This document shows positions 1-11,549 of a stretch of DNA of 64,000 nucleotides, in pieces. This DNA comes from Sweltsa coloradensis (Eukaryota; Arthropoda; Insecta; Plecoptera; Chloroperlidae). Made by a program: the position numbers and the translations under genes. The notes below the pieces were generated by a model, which made no database searches, had not been told where the DNA came from, and worked only from the letters and a program-made list of their open reading frames with translations. The stretch covers positions 186,001-250,000 of the forward strand of contig JAMZAV010000107.1 in assembly GCA_024449915.1 (NCBI GenBank), read 5' to 3'. Within the stretch, counting starts at the first letter, position 1. Each line of letters begins with the position of its first letter.

Positions 1-493
1 TTGACTGACGATCAATGCTACTTCGCTTCACTCATCAATATTCTTCTCTTACAATGCCACCTGTCGACTCATTTGGAACATTTCGTTTTTTTTTAAATCT
101 TGTTTTGCGTTTTTGTTATAAGTAGAATTTTAAAAGTGATCTTTGAAGGATGTTGTTGAGGATATTTAAAATACCAACTCTTGTTTTAATGTGGATTTCA
201 ATTTTCGAACCAGCACCTATTGCTTTTATTAATTTGTACATTTCAACTTTGGAACCTCTATAACCTCTACAAACTACGAGTCTACATACATCGTTGTTGA
301 TTAGCTCGTGGCCTCTGTTTTAACATTAGACTGTTTTTATATTGTCTTTCAAATATCGGCTGTTGTATTGATATACATTATAGAAGTGTGATGTATTAAG
401 TCTGTATAAACAATGATAAACGATTTGGTTTTATAGGATAATGGACCACTGGTGATGGGCGGAGCTTAAAACGATCGATAGGCCAAGTGTCGA
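1..493. other. Non-coding flank, nothing recognised
   Basis: AT-rich sequence without a long open frame, RNA gene or repeat that recurs in the window. It probably belongs to an intron of the gene whose last exon lies at 11182, but this is inferred only from position. Confidence 0.5.
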
Positions 494-2237
494 GAGTTGG
501 GATAGATTCTCATTTCCCAAGTTTACGTCTGTTGAACGGCGCAACACTAATCACGCTCTTACTCTTATTCTATTCATTATTTGGACAAAACTTAAGAGGA
601 ATATTATTTAGCAAACATATCATTGCTTATAATAGCGATTATTGAGAATTTTTTGACACAGCCGTCTTGTTATTACAATGTACGCATCATACATCACAAA
701 TAATCAAAACGACTACAAACTTTCTCAACTTCAATTGACAAAAAACTACTTATCGGATTTCGACAAGACCTCTTTCAAAAAATTCATCAGACTGTTTAGA
801 CAAGAAATGAATTAACTTTCTAGACACAAAGTGCACTGAACGAAAATTTACAGCATGGGTTAATATGCAGCGTGCAGTTTTTCCTGGCTCATCCGCACGT
901 CAAAAGTGCGTATTTGTCATAAAAACACATACACTGCATATGAACCTATGCTATAAAATTTCGTTCAGTGCACTTTCTATCTAGAAAGTTGATTTATTTC
1001 TTGTCTAAACAGCCAGATGCATTTTTTGAAGGAGGTCTTGTCAAAATCCGGTCAGTAGTTTTTTGTCAATTGAAAAGAGAAAGAGAGAGAGAAAGAGAGA
1101 AAGTTTATAGTTGTTTTGATTATTTGTGATGTATGATGCGTACATTGTAATAACAACAGGGGCGGCTCGTGTATAGGTGCACAGGTGCACGCGCACCCCC
1201 AAATATCTGCGCGTACTAAATTCCAAATTTAAGGTTCGAAGCAAATCTCGTAATATTCCCAATAAATCGTTGGATTGTTTGCATGGATATTTTGGCCGGC
1301 CCAAAGCAAGGCATATTCGGCAGGAGTCATTCTTCAGTAGGTAAGTGACACTGCCACCGGAGGAGGGTGCTCTCCGAATGTGAGTTCATTTTTGTCATCG
1401 TTTTCTACGGTCGGCATGGCAGAACGAGCCCCGGGCCATCTTTAGAAATCACGTCTGAAAAAGCTTGCCCGATCGCGCAAGCGACTGGGTCAAAACCAGT
1501 TATTTCATTCAATGCCCTCGCAGGCGCAGCATTCATTCACCCCCACAACCCGCTAAGTAGCTAGTGAAAGTTGTTCGCGACAGGGTTGGTGAAGTGCAAG
1601 GTTAGTTTGGGTGAAGTGAGCAAACAGTGTTTAAATTGGACTTGGTTCTCGAAATGGGCGATTTCAATGAACTAGTAATTGACCGTTTTTCGAAACTAAA
1701 AAATCGAAGAATGGACTTCATTTTAAAATAAATATACGATGTGATGTTTGAGGCGCGTGTCGGAGGAGATGAAGGGACATTATTCGGGTATGTAATATTT
1801 TAATCAACCATATAATAATTAATTTTTGGATGGTTTTCCATAAGGTAACAGTTACACATAGGGGAGTTTTTCCTGACCAATAAATTAAAAAAATATACTC
1901 TTAGAGTCGTTTTCTGGGTACTTCAGACCATTAGTATCTGAAAAAAATTTCGCCTCCGGCGGCTGGGGCTGCGCCCCAGACCCCTTTGTTCCCGCAGAAT
2001 AAGACTTCAAAAATATGTGCACCCCCACAATAATAACTCACGAGCCGCCCCTGAATAACAAGTTAACGGCTGTGTCAAAAAATTCGCAATAATTGCTTTT
2101 ATAAGCAATGATATGTTTGCTAAATAATATTCCTCTTAAGTTTTGTCCAAATAATGAATAGAATAAGAGTTAGAGCGTGATTAATGTTGCGCCGTTTAAC
2201 AGACGTAAGCTTGGGAAATGAGGATTTATCCCAACTC
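494..2237. repeat. Foldback (palindromic) element FB-1
   Basis: The sequence from 494 (GAGTTGGGATA) reappears as its reverse complement ending at 2237 (TATCCCAACTC). The left arm runs to about 884. The right arm starts at about 928 and is interrupted at 1157-2053 by a hAT-like insertion. Shared stretches include the ACAGACGTAAGC-type outer part, the AATATTATTTAGCAAACATA-type middle and the inner CGTTCAGTGCAC part. The right arm carries a GA-rich expansion (about 1075-1106) that the left arm lacks. There is no transposase. It is likely a non-autonomous foldback element; only the transcript or the ends in other copies would tell its class. The open frame at 1041-1304 on the minus strand lies in this repeat and is not a gene. 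Confidence 0.8.
1157..2053. mobile_element. Non-autonomous hAT-like transposon hAT-1 (897 bp)
   Basis: The 15-bp terminal inverted repeats are CAGGGGCGGCTCGTG and its exact complement CACGAGCCGCCCCTG. The flanks are identical 8-bp copies of AATAACAA at 1149-1156 and 2054-2061. TIRs starting CAG and 8-bp target duplications are characteristic of the hAT superfamily. The inside is short, has no transposase, and holds a GC-rich hairpin near 1960-1985. The 65-residue frame at 1367-1564 lies inside and has no recognisable domain. The element was mobilised by a transposase encoded elsewhere and landed in the right arm of FB-1. Confidence 0.9.
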
Positions 2238-2240
2238 ATT

Positions 2241-2264
2241 CCGCCATGTTGCCTCGTGACGTCA
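2241..2264. promoter_or_regulatory. YY1-like plus CRE-like site cluster
   Basis: CCGCCATGTTG at 2241-2251 fits the YY1 consensus on the opposite strand. A perfect CRE, TGACGTCA, follows at 2257-2264, then GGAGGCGGG. The cluster is compact and GC-rich and sits immediately outside the FB-1 palindrome. Such groupings occur in TATA-less animal promoters, but no first exon is evident next to it. It could be chance. Confidence 0.3.
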
Positions 2265-5204
2265 GGAGGCGGGTAAAATTCTAGTCGTCAATTGTAGGCC
2301 CTAAGACGTTTTGATTATGTGTAGTGTATTGTGTATGTTGGCTATAACTTCTATGGAAAGTTTTAAGAAGATTTTCATGAAAAACAGAGGAACATCAGTA
2401 TCACACATGCTAGGCAGTCAAAGATATTTCAAAGTTTTTCTTCAGCCAATATCCAAATGCTTGGGATAAGTGTGAAAAATTTCACTTGGACGTCATTAGT
2501 CAACTGAGAAAACGTAGATAATCAAATTTGTCCGTGTGTAGGTTTTTTAAAACAAAAAACTTTTATTTGATGAGTATTATTTTGACAAACTCTACGGCCG
2601 CGATACAGGTTTTGCTACTTTGCTATATGTGACGGTATTTGAAGCTTGTTAGAAGTGTTTTTAATTCTGCGTAACCCGGCTGATAGCTGATAGCTAATGG
2701 GTGGTGGCATTCTTGCGTTTCCACAAATCACCTGCCAACTGCTGTTGAGACGACTGTCAGTCGTGTCTTCTCTCTCCTCGTCATTTTAGATATATCAAAA
2801 CTAGTGTGTTCGTCCAAGCGAATACTCGTGGCATTCTCAAGCCATAGCCTGTCTTTGTCCGTCGTTAGTAAATTATCGCAATGATGTTGTAAAATAGGTA
2901 CTTGTATTTTAATTTCTAATGCACACTATAAATTTCGCTATGAAATGGCAAACTTATCCATGCTGTAATCTAGGTATCCTTATCAACCCAGCTATCCAAA
3001 AGTATTTTTCCAAAATTTGTCACGATGAATTTTCAATACTGTATACAATATAATGCTTCATAAAAAGCACTTTTCGATGTGTATTTACTGGTTCCTAAGC
3101 CAAATTACTCAGTGGTTATTTTTGTGTATAATTCGACCTCAAACCTTGTTTTGATGAGTCGACAATTATTTTGAGTTACTTCTAATCGCCAATGTCTGTT
3201 TTAATTTAGGAAAGAAAACGTTTTCTTTGTAGCAATGCATGCTGTAGACTGTAGAGTACGCTTCAGTTTATCTGTTGTGTCCATCATCAGAGACACAGAG
3301 AGTAGACAATATTGATGTCCAGGGGCTGTTAGTAGGAATCAATCCCAGCATGCATATGACTTTGGACAGCCATGGAGAAACCATCGGTCAGAATTGCCTG
3401 TGACTGATATTGAACCAATGACCTCCCAAATAAGTGTTAACTATATACCTTGTGAACGAAGGGATCAGTTTGTCGCTCGGTCACTATCAGGTTATCAAGG
3501 AATATAATTTATTAATGTTGGGTTGGGTTATATACACCGTGGCCCATCGCGACGCGGCAGCCCTATTCACAAATGATTCTTTATTCTCCCCCGCCCACCT
3601 ATCCGGACGACCTGGAACAGAATTTGGGCCAATTTAGCCCAGAGCATTCCTCTGCAGTCTGCACGGATTTAAAAGGCGAGACGAGAAGCAAAGACCGTTT
3701 CACAAATCGCAAACATGAGCTTGAAAACGGGGGATTAAATTCTTGAAACTATAATAATTATCTCTGGCTAGAGTGGCGCATTATGACCAAACGTTTCACG
3801 CGCCCTCTGAAGCCCGTTATTCTAAACTAAATTTAGCTACAAGGTTCCTTGTTATCAATATAGGTTATTTAATTAATAAATTATAGCTGGACATTGAAAA
3901 TATGGGCCTTAGTTATATTAAATGAAGTCTTGTTTTTTGGACTGTTTAAAAGTTATTCCCAAGAATGTGCAATTTTGCTTGTCTTTTATTTCTAGGTGTG
4001 TTGTAATCTGTTTTTTTTATTCTCACGCCATTTATATTGTTGGTGCACATTAATGGAGATTTCGGTTGTGAATGAAACCTTATAGTTCAATTGAGGTCAT
4101 CCAGTCATTGCAGATTGAGAGAGAGTGAGAGAGGACCACTAATTAACCAGCATCCAAATTAAATAAACCAGAATTTGAAACCTCTTTATTGCTTCGTACA
4201 CTTATGTGTTCCCCATTCCGTGCTGAAACAATTGCAGGTCGAAAAAACCTAATCATTGCCCGCCAGCTCCGTCTTATTCAGATGTAGCAGCCTGTTTGCC
4301 ATTGAATTCGACTCTTCATTTCTACGAGCCGTGATTCCGCGGCTCGTACAGACACGCACTTTAATTCCAGTTAAATAGATTATAGGGACGTGGAGAGTTT
4401 TTTACTCCACTAATTCCAGTTTCCATTTACAGCGAATGACGATCTAATTTTTTCGTTGGCACCTTCACGATCCAGCGTTCCGAGTCTGACAGCTCTCAAC
4501 TTCTGCTCGCTGTAATCATGATGTTCTGCTCGGTTTTTATACTTTCTGAATGGATGATAATTCGATTACCTCTTCTAAGGCAATACAAGGATCAGTCCCA
4601 CTTTCAATTATAACTCTCGACTTCATCACAGCTTAACCATAGGATAGGTTTACCCAGCGGACTTTCAGAATAGGAGAAAACGCGTGGTAACATAATCTAA
4701 TAGATCTTGCTTGGACTTGCTTGTTATGTAAATAACGATTAATTTATGAGTTGACATGTTTAACATATTCTTAAATGATTTTTAAAAAAATGCAATAATG
4801 GTGTAAATTGTAACATAATAATTCATATTGATATGTTTCTCGAACAATAAAGCACATTTCATAACAAAAACCGACATCTGATATCTGACTATTTAATATC
4901 CAATGTAGAGTTGCAGAAGAATATTAACACACACACGTTTCTTATATTTAAGTTTAGTAGTGGAGTGGTCGAAACCGAAATGTCGTGATTGACCCATACA
5001 GGCGGTACGGTTGGTTCTTCCGTACCGTCCGAACCCTTGCTTATAATTATTATAGTAGTTTTTTTAATCATTTTGATATGAAATAGCGCGTAAAGAATGT
5101 TCAGTTTTCCTGACTTTTTTTTGGGGGGGGGAGGGGGGTCGAGAGGAATTCAAGCGACTCCTTCTGCTCGTTGCCCCCGTTATGAAGCGCGCCCATAACC
5201 ATAA
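2265..5204. other. Non-coding stretch, no gene seen
   Basis: AT-rich sequence with a G-run near 5126-5148 and a slightly GC-richer patch near 3540-3680. The frames at 3434-3637 (+) and 4889-5071 (-) show no domain and no codon-like composition. No repeat found elsewhere in the window was noticed here. Confidence 0.4.
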
Positions 5205-5581
5205 TCAACGCAACCGAATTTCTGTATTAGGCATAATGGCAGTCTTACACTGAGTAATTGATTGGTCATACTGCCCTTTAAAATAAGTTTTCAGACAAGA
5301 GACAAGACTGTATACGCCATGAGTATTGCTTTGTTGGGCATAATCTCTTCATCATCGGCACTGATAATGATTGTATCATCAGTTGATCGTCTCCTCTCTA
5401 ACAAGAGGCAGAAACTCTGCATGTTTCGAGGGTGACTCCCTAGCCAGCGGCACCTGGTCTTGGTCGAGCAGAGAGCGGCCACCTGTTCATTCTGTCTCAA
5501 ATCAGAGTAGCTTTGACTCGACTTGACTACTGGTTCACGAATATCGCGATGTTTGGCAGAAGTCACGAGCTCGTCTAGCAT
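5205..5581 (-). pseudogene. BTB/POZ-like fragment, probably broken
   Basis: A minus-strand frame opening near 5581 ends at 5291. Its last third reads LLERRRSTDDTIIIS, then DDEEIMPNKAILMAYT. This resembles the first half of a BTB/POZ domain, where a leucine-rich helix is followed by a 'DVT(F/L)VV' strand, an acidic turn and the '(H)KA(I/V)L' helix. BTB domains mediate dimerisation and often recruit cullin-3. After KAILMAY the frame runs into a stop. A one-base shift continues with YSLVSCLKTYF and stays open to 5205, in line with a frameshifted pseudogene. An alternative is a partial exon ending at a weak donor (GTATAC) after ATGGC. The resemblance rests on a short stretch read by eye, and the second half of the domain is not seen. 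Confidence 0.4.
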
Positions 5582-5939
5582 AATGTTACATGGGACTGCA
5601 TATATGAACATATCGTGATTTTTATACAAACAAATAAAATTGTTATTCGACGAGTGTATTAAACTACTAACCGAGGTCTATATTTTAAACACTTACTTGT
5701 GTGAATTTTCGGAGACGTCCGTCTCCATCGTCAGACACTGACTAATTACAATCTGTGCATTAATATATTGTATTGTATTGTTAAACATTGCAATGTTCAA
5801 ATTGCTGCAAGAATTACAATAAAGATGACCACGGCCCTAAATACTAAGCTATCGTATTTCAATGCAAGACTGACGAGTTTCCGTGAAATAATTTTGTATT
5901 CAAGATCAGAATTACGGTGATTATTTCGTGGCACTATAT
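5582..5939. other. Short non-coding stretch
   Basis: AT-rich, with no recognised feature. Confidence 0.4.
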
Positions 5940-6336
5940 TGATTGTTTATTTTTTAAATGTACATATAGAGTCTATTACCCACTCATTGACACAACTGAT
6001 TTTCAGTGCCAACCCTGTAGGCACCGACATCATCGACGAACGAACAATGACCATCTAGAGACCGTCATAGATTTAAGTTTTTTAAGGAAACACCGATCAA
6101 TCAAACTTGGACATGATTCCACCAGCGGACAGCGCCAGAATCAACGAGGCTAATATCGGAACAACTTTAGAATGCATTATGTGCCTCGTTGTAAGGACGG
6201 CTCCAAAGTCACCGTTTAAACATGTTTAAGTCAAGAACTGGTCAGAAGTTAAAAAACTTCTGCCTAAAGTGGGAATCGAACCCTGGACCTTCTGCATTGA
6301 AAGCAGCTCCTCTAACCACAAGACCAATGATGATTG
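5940..6336 (-). repeat. tRNA-derived SINE, copy SINE-A1
   Basis: Read on the minus strand, the head resembles a tRNA. It has an A box (TGGTTAGAGGAG), an anticodon-like stem-loop CTGC-TTTCAAT-GCAG, and a B box (GGTTCGATTCC) near 6270-6330. The RNA polymerase III promoter is thus recognisable. The body after the head (GGCAGAAGTTTTTTAACTTC and the region to about 5940) matches the copy at 13125-13556 along most of its length. SINEs are non-autonomous and use LINE reverse transcriptase. The 3' tail is degenerate here. Confidence 0.75.
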
Positions 6337-6396
6337 TTATGCTAAGTTTGGAGCCCACCCCCACCGCCCATTCACACCAATCCATGCATACACTTT

Positions 6397-8958
6397 AGTA
6401 GGGGAGCATAGGTAATTCCGTGGCCGAAAAGGTGAAAGAGCTATGTATCTGGTATCAATCGATTCGTATTGATCCATAGATAAACAATTTCGATGGTGAG
6501 AGTCTTGATATTTTGGCTGAGACCGGCCATATCTAAAACAAGATGGCCGCCGCTTTCGAATTTTAAACTAGCGTATCTTCGTAAGTATTTGACCGATTTC
6601 AATTTCAAAGGTACCATTCGAAAGGTAAATGATAGAAATTTAAATAAATGTAACAAATTTTCACGAAAATTCCATTTGTTTGAGGTTATGTTACAAAAAC
6701 ATTAACTGTTTACTTTACACTTTCTCGTTATGGAACGATATTTACTAGGTAAAAAGGTTTTACATTTGCTTAACGTTGCATTTTTGATAGATTATTACTA
6801 TGTATTTATAATGAATCCATGCATTTAATTTTCTGACAATTATAGCCTGAGTTTATGTAATTGAAGCAATGGCATGTGTAGATGAATATATGCTACTACT
6901 GTGTGATCTTTATGTTTCAAATACATTTTGTCGAGGCACAATTGGTGAAACAATTAGATATTTGGTATAAATCGATTCGTTATGAACCGAACTTAAACAT
7001 TTTTGAATGGGTAAATTTTGATTTTTTTACTGAGACCTTCCCTGGGCAAAAACAAGATGGCCGCCGTCATTGAACATTTTAACTAAAAATCTTTAAAAGT
7101 ATTTCGCCGATTTCAATTCTAAAGGTACCATTGAAAAGGTAATAAAAAGAGCTACAAATGATATATCAACAATTTTCCAGAAAGTTTAATTTTTTAAGGT
7201 TATGTTTGTTTTGAGATTTTTGTATTTTTAACGATTTTTTCAGAGCACAATAGGTGAAACAACTATGTATGGGGTATCAATCGATTCGTTTTGAACCGTG
7301 ATTTAACAATTTTGATGGGAAAAATTTCGATTTTTTTACTGAGGCCTTCCCATGGCAAAAAACAAGATGGCCGCGCCAATGAACCTTTTGACTCGCATAT
7401 CATTAAAAGTATATATCCGATTTTTAATTTACGTATACCGTTGAAAAGGTAATTAAAAGAGAAATAAACTATATATTATCATTTTGTTGAAACACTAATA
7501 TTTACTGAGGTTATGTTACAAAAACTTAAATTATTTACCACACTCGTCATCGGTATGGAACTTATGGCGCATATATTTACATGACCAAAACTGTTTTTGA
7601 ATATGTTTAGCTTGTTTACCCGTAGCATATCTCTTTATGCATTCAATGAGTCCTTACTTTTTATGTTCCGACAAATATATCCCGAGATAATGTATTTGAA
7701 GCGACGGCATGTGTAAATGAATAATATATGCATCGAGTATTTTGATCTTGATGTTTTAAACACATTTCGTAGAGGCACAATAATTGATGAAAGGATTATG
7801 TATCTGGTATCAATCGATTCGTTATGAAACGTACTTTAACAATTTTGATGAGGTACCCGTCGCAAAAAAACAAGATGGCCGCCGAAAAAAACTTTGTAGC
7901 TTACATATTTTCTAAGATAATTGACAGATTCATTTCAAAGGTACCGTTGGAAAGGTAATTAAAGGAGCAAAAAAGTATAAATTTGCAATTTTTACGAAAC
8001 TTTTATATTTACTGAGGTTATCTTGTTACTACACTCAATTGTTACAGCTGTTATGGAACAAATATAACGTATATATATTGATACCCCATACATAGTTGTT
8101 TCACCTATTGTGCTCAGAAAAAATCGTTAAAAATACAAAAATCTCAAAACAAACATAACCTTAAAAAAATTAAACTTTCTGGAAAATTGTTGATATATCA
8201 TTTGTAGCTCTTTTTATTACCTTTTTAATGGTTCCTTTAAAATTGAAATCGGCGAAATACTTTTAAAGATTTTTAGTTAAAATGTTCAATGACGGCGGCC
8301 ATCTTGTTTTTGCCCAGGGAAGGTCTCAGTAAAAAATCAAAATTTACCCATTCAAAATTGTTTAAGTTCGGTTCATGACGAATCGATTTATACCAAATAT
8401 CTAATTGTTTCACCAATTGTGCCTCGACAAAATGTATTTGAAACATAAAGATCACACAGTAGTAGCATATATTCATCTACACATGCCATCGCTTCAATTA
8501 CATAAACTCAGGCTATAATTGTCAGAAAATTAAATGCATGGATTCATTATAAACACATAGAAATAATCTACCAAAAATGCAACTTAAGCAAATGTAAAAC
8601 CTTTTTACCTAGTAAATATCGTTTCCATAACGTATAATTGTAAAGTTTTTGTAACATAACCTCAAACAAATGGAATTTTCGTCAAAATTTGTTACATTAA
8701 TTTAAATTTCTATCGTTTACCTTTCGAATGGTACCTTTGAAATTGAAATCGGTCAAATACTTACGAGTACGTGTTTACAATTCGAAAGCGGAGGCAATCT
8801 TGTTTTAGATATGGCCGGTCTCAGCCAAAATATCAAGACTCTCACCATCGAAATTGTTTATCTATGGATCAATACGAATCGATTGATACCAGATACATAG
8901 CTCTTTCACCTCAGCTGCCACGGAAGCATGTTTTCATACCCTATGCTCCCCCACTACT
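6397..8958. repeat. Large modular foldback element FB-2 (2.5 kb)
   Basis: The left arm 6397-7280 and right arm 8078-8958 are reverse complements along about 0.88 kb with few mismatches. The spacer is about 0.8 kb. Arms and spacer consist of related modules starting near 6430, 6930, 7240 and 7780. Each opens with 'GGTGAAA...ATCAATCGATTCGT', continues with a T-rich part and carries CAAGATGGCCGCC (6539, 7053, 7363 and 7871; inverted at 8293). The near-identical frames at 6882-7073 (+) and 8273-8476 (-) exist only because the arms are inverted copies. No transposase is present. A transcript through the element would form a long double-stranded RNA. Other copies are needed to define its termini. 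Confidence 0.85.
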
Positions 8959-10224
8959 TACTCTTACTTTGGTTTTAATAATATTTAAGACTGTTGGTTG
9001 AGCTCCAAAAAAAACAAGCTGTTACCCAGAACGCAGAGATTTAGTCTGGATCACTCGGAAGCTCTGTCCTATCGAGCTGTGGTTTGCACCAACATGTTTA
9101 GTAATAATGTGTGATTGTCGATATCACAACACATTTTCCAAACATTTCTCACTTTTGTTTTTAACTGACCGTAAAAATGCCATCAAACAGGTAGAAGTTT
9201 CGCAAGCTTACGTAAGGGAAAAATATTTTAAATGTTAAATGCGTTCTGATAGCGACATGCGCTCATCCCTTGTTAACATCGTCCCAAAAATACAAATTTT
9301 TTGGGTAAAAATTGGAGGTCGAAAAGTGGTTCAGACTGTAAGTGATATTAGCTAGATTTGCCGATCAAGCGAATTTTTAAATGGATATTATATAACCAAA
9401 TACCGTAATAGGAATAGTATTCCAATTACGGTATTTGATTGTAAAAACAGTTGTCTCGAGCTCGTCAATACAAAATAATCTTCGTTAACTGTTTGAATAC
9501 CGGTACTTTAAAATGTTATTTCCACAACCCAAAAATTAAGTGAAACTGCAAGATTAATTCGTTATTTAGATTTTGCGTGTCCCATTCAGGCCCTATGCAC
9601 TGTACCGTCCGCGGTAGATCACATATTTTGGTCGTAGTTACTATGTATATGTACCAAGGGATGTGGGTTCGACTCTCAAATAAGTAACAGATTATTGTGA
9701 TTGCTTTTCGCCCTCATCCACCATCCCTCTTTGTCTGAATATGAACAAGCAACTAGCACCAAATTGGTCCCTTCCAGTACAAAATAATAGTAATTTAACC
9801 ATGCATAAGAACAAAAACTAAACAAAAAGATAAACCATTCAACAAAAGTTTTATGAACGTTTTCTGATTCATCTTGAAATCATCTATTCTAGCTTATGCT
9901 CGCCATTTAATAACTTAGAAAAGATTATAAAAAATACATTCGATTGCCATATTGTAGAATGCCCCACAAAGTGTTACAGTTATCCCATTATCCAATGATA
10001 TTCATAGAGATATCCTTGTACCGTTGAGTCACTCAACGCTTGTACAATGGGAATGACCAGGGAAATGCGGATGATTCGTGAATCGAACACCTAACAGTTG
10101 TGCCCAGTAAAGCTTTTTCGTATATTCCCTCATTTATATTAGTTTCATTACCATGAGGTTTTCGGCTTTCAATGTGACACATATTACTAGATAATCTGCA
10201 TCCATGTTTTGCATTTTGTAAAGA
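8959..10224. other. Non-coding stretch with a small palindrome
   Basis: No gene seen. A near-perfect palindrome lies at 9397-9437, with CAAATACCGTAAT on one side and ATTACGGTATTTG on the other. A loose B-box-like string (GGGTTCGACTCTC, about 9665) could be a SINE relic, but no tRNA fold was found. Confidence 0.4.
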
Positions 10225-10896
10225 TTAATCTATTTCTATTTTATGAGTGTGACACTGGAGTAGACATAGCCAGTATCCATCAAAGATTTTCATCTTTCCT
10301 TTCTCACCAGAGACTTCCTTCGTTTCCCTGTTGCTGACTTGATGGTTGATGGTAGATTTCATAGACTGCAGTGACATAACATTTTCAGGTTTCTCTCATT
10401 TGCTTCCATCCTTGCCAGCAGCTTTTCGTTCTCAATATCGAGCAATGCTTGAGACTCCTTTCCAGAAATATTCTCTAAGAAGCCTCTCAATGATTGAATA
10501 GTTCCCTTCCCTGGCTGCTTGGGTCGCCTTAATCTGTGTAATGTTTAGATATCAAGGCTTGCAGTGGTCTTAAATCGTTTAAAATACCACTGAAATGATT
10601 CTTTAATGTTTCACAGTTCGATTGGCGTAAAGTTTGTTAAGCTCAATGAATGTTTTCGAGAAATTTACTGGTCGCCTTAACGGTTCTTTTCAGAAAGGTG
10701 ACCAGACACTTTACTCCCACAAGTTTATTTGGGTGTGTTGCTGATTGATCCACCTGGATACGTACACTTGTGTAGCTTTGCTGCCTCTTGAGTGCCGGGA
10801 ATATTGCGTCCATATGTATTGTGCTTTTGTTCGAGTTGTGCTATTAGTGAAGATGAATACTCTACTTTCTCAGCTAGGTTCTGCATAATGACAGAT
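10225..10896 (-). pseudogene. Decayed coding remnant with coiled-coil-like segment, family unknown
   Basis: On the minus strand a pyrimidine-rich tract ending in CAG (just above 10896) resembles a splice acceptor. It is followed by a 54-codon open segment from ATG at 10886 to a stop at 10725 (begins MQNLAEKVEYSSSLIAQLEQ). Two further open segments follow in shifted frames. One ends at 10359 and contains FLENISGKESQALLDIENEK and LLARMEANERN, an acidic/basic heptad-like helix. The last starts MKSTINHQVSNRETKEVSGE and ends at 10225. Codon choice looks coding-like in each segment, but stops and frame changes separate them. I read this as a decaying gene or retrocopy lying inside the + strand gene's intron. 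I do not recognise the family. Confidence 0.4.
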
Positions 10897-11181
10897 CTGA
10901 GGGGAAGAGTGTAGTCTAGGATGTGGTTCCAAAAATAATGAAACTGTAGGCCTACGAATTACAATACAAATTGCTGCCACACACAATGTCGTATCAATTG
11001 TTTATGCTCATTGAGCTAAATGAAGGTTCACCCACCTTTTGTTTTATTTTTTAAAATCCACCCCATTGCGAGCTTCAAAACCCAATCATCAATATAAATA
11101 ATTCATTGAATTTCTACATGCTAGTAAATCGAATATTATGTAATCAGTCACAATGTATGTCTGTGTGTTCGTCTGTTGTAG
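10897..11181 (+). other. Intron end and 3' splice site of the + strand gene
   Basis: AT-rich sequence ending in a T-rich tract (TCTGTGTGTTCGTCTGTTG) and TAG at 11179-11181, which serves as acceptor for the exon that follows. The open frame extends backwards to an ATG at 11106. However, the codon bias and sequence character change at the acceptor, so the upstream ATG is not taken as the start. Confidence 0.6.
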
Positions 11182-11549
11182 ATACCGACTGGGAGACCAG
11201 CTTCGTGATCCCAGAATCCCGCTCCAGTCAGCCGCTACTGGAGACTGAAGGCTCCAGCAGCAGCGACGCGACTGACAAGACTGCCGTTGTGGGCAGCCTA
11301 GTGTCCCTGGAGAAGACGCCCACCAACCACAACAATAACAACAACAACAACCCCCGCAACACTCTCAAGGCCACCTTGTCACTGGATCCGTCGGCATTGA
11401 CCAAGCAACCACTCCCTTATGTCAATGTGAAGGTGAAACCAACGCAAATCAACATGCACAACTTGGATCCAGACTCAGGGCGGCCGTTCACGGTTCAGGG
11501 TGCAGCAAACAGACATAACATGCACTCGGAAACTGAGATATCGTGCTGA
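11182..11549 (+). CDS. Terminal coding exon, low-complexity C-terminal tail of an unrecognised protein
   Basis: The exon begins after the acceptor TAG at 11179-11181. Its first two bases complete a split codon (phase 1 intron), and the frame then runs 121 residues to TGA at 11547-11549. The peptide starts TDWETSFVIPESR and continues with QPLLETEGSSSSD. It then has a run of seven asparagines encoded by AAC/AAT repeats (about 11328-11354) and a tail with QPLPYVNVKVKP, and it ends SETEISC. Coding-region GC is clearly higher than in the flanks and third positions are often G or C, as expected for a real exon. There are no membrane segments or catalytic motifs. Ser/Thr/Asn-rich, acidic-then-basic composition suggests a disordered cytoplasmic or C-terminal tail. 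Upstream exons lie outside the window or are not recognised. Function is unknown. Confidence 0.75.

Noticed and set aside
6882..7073. Near-identical small frames at 6882-7073 (+) and 8273-8476 (-)
   Set aside because: They come from the inverted arms of FB-2. They are not a duplicated gene.
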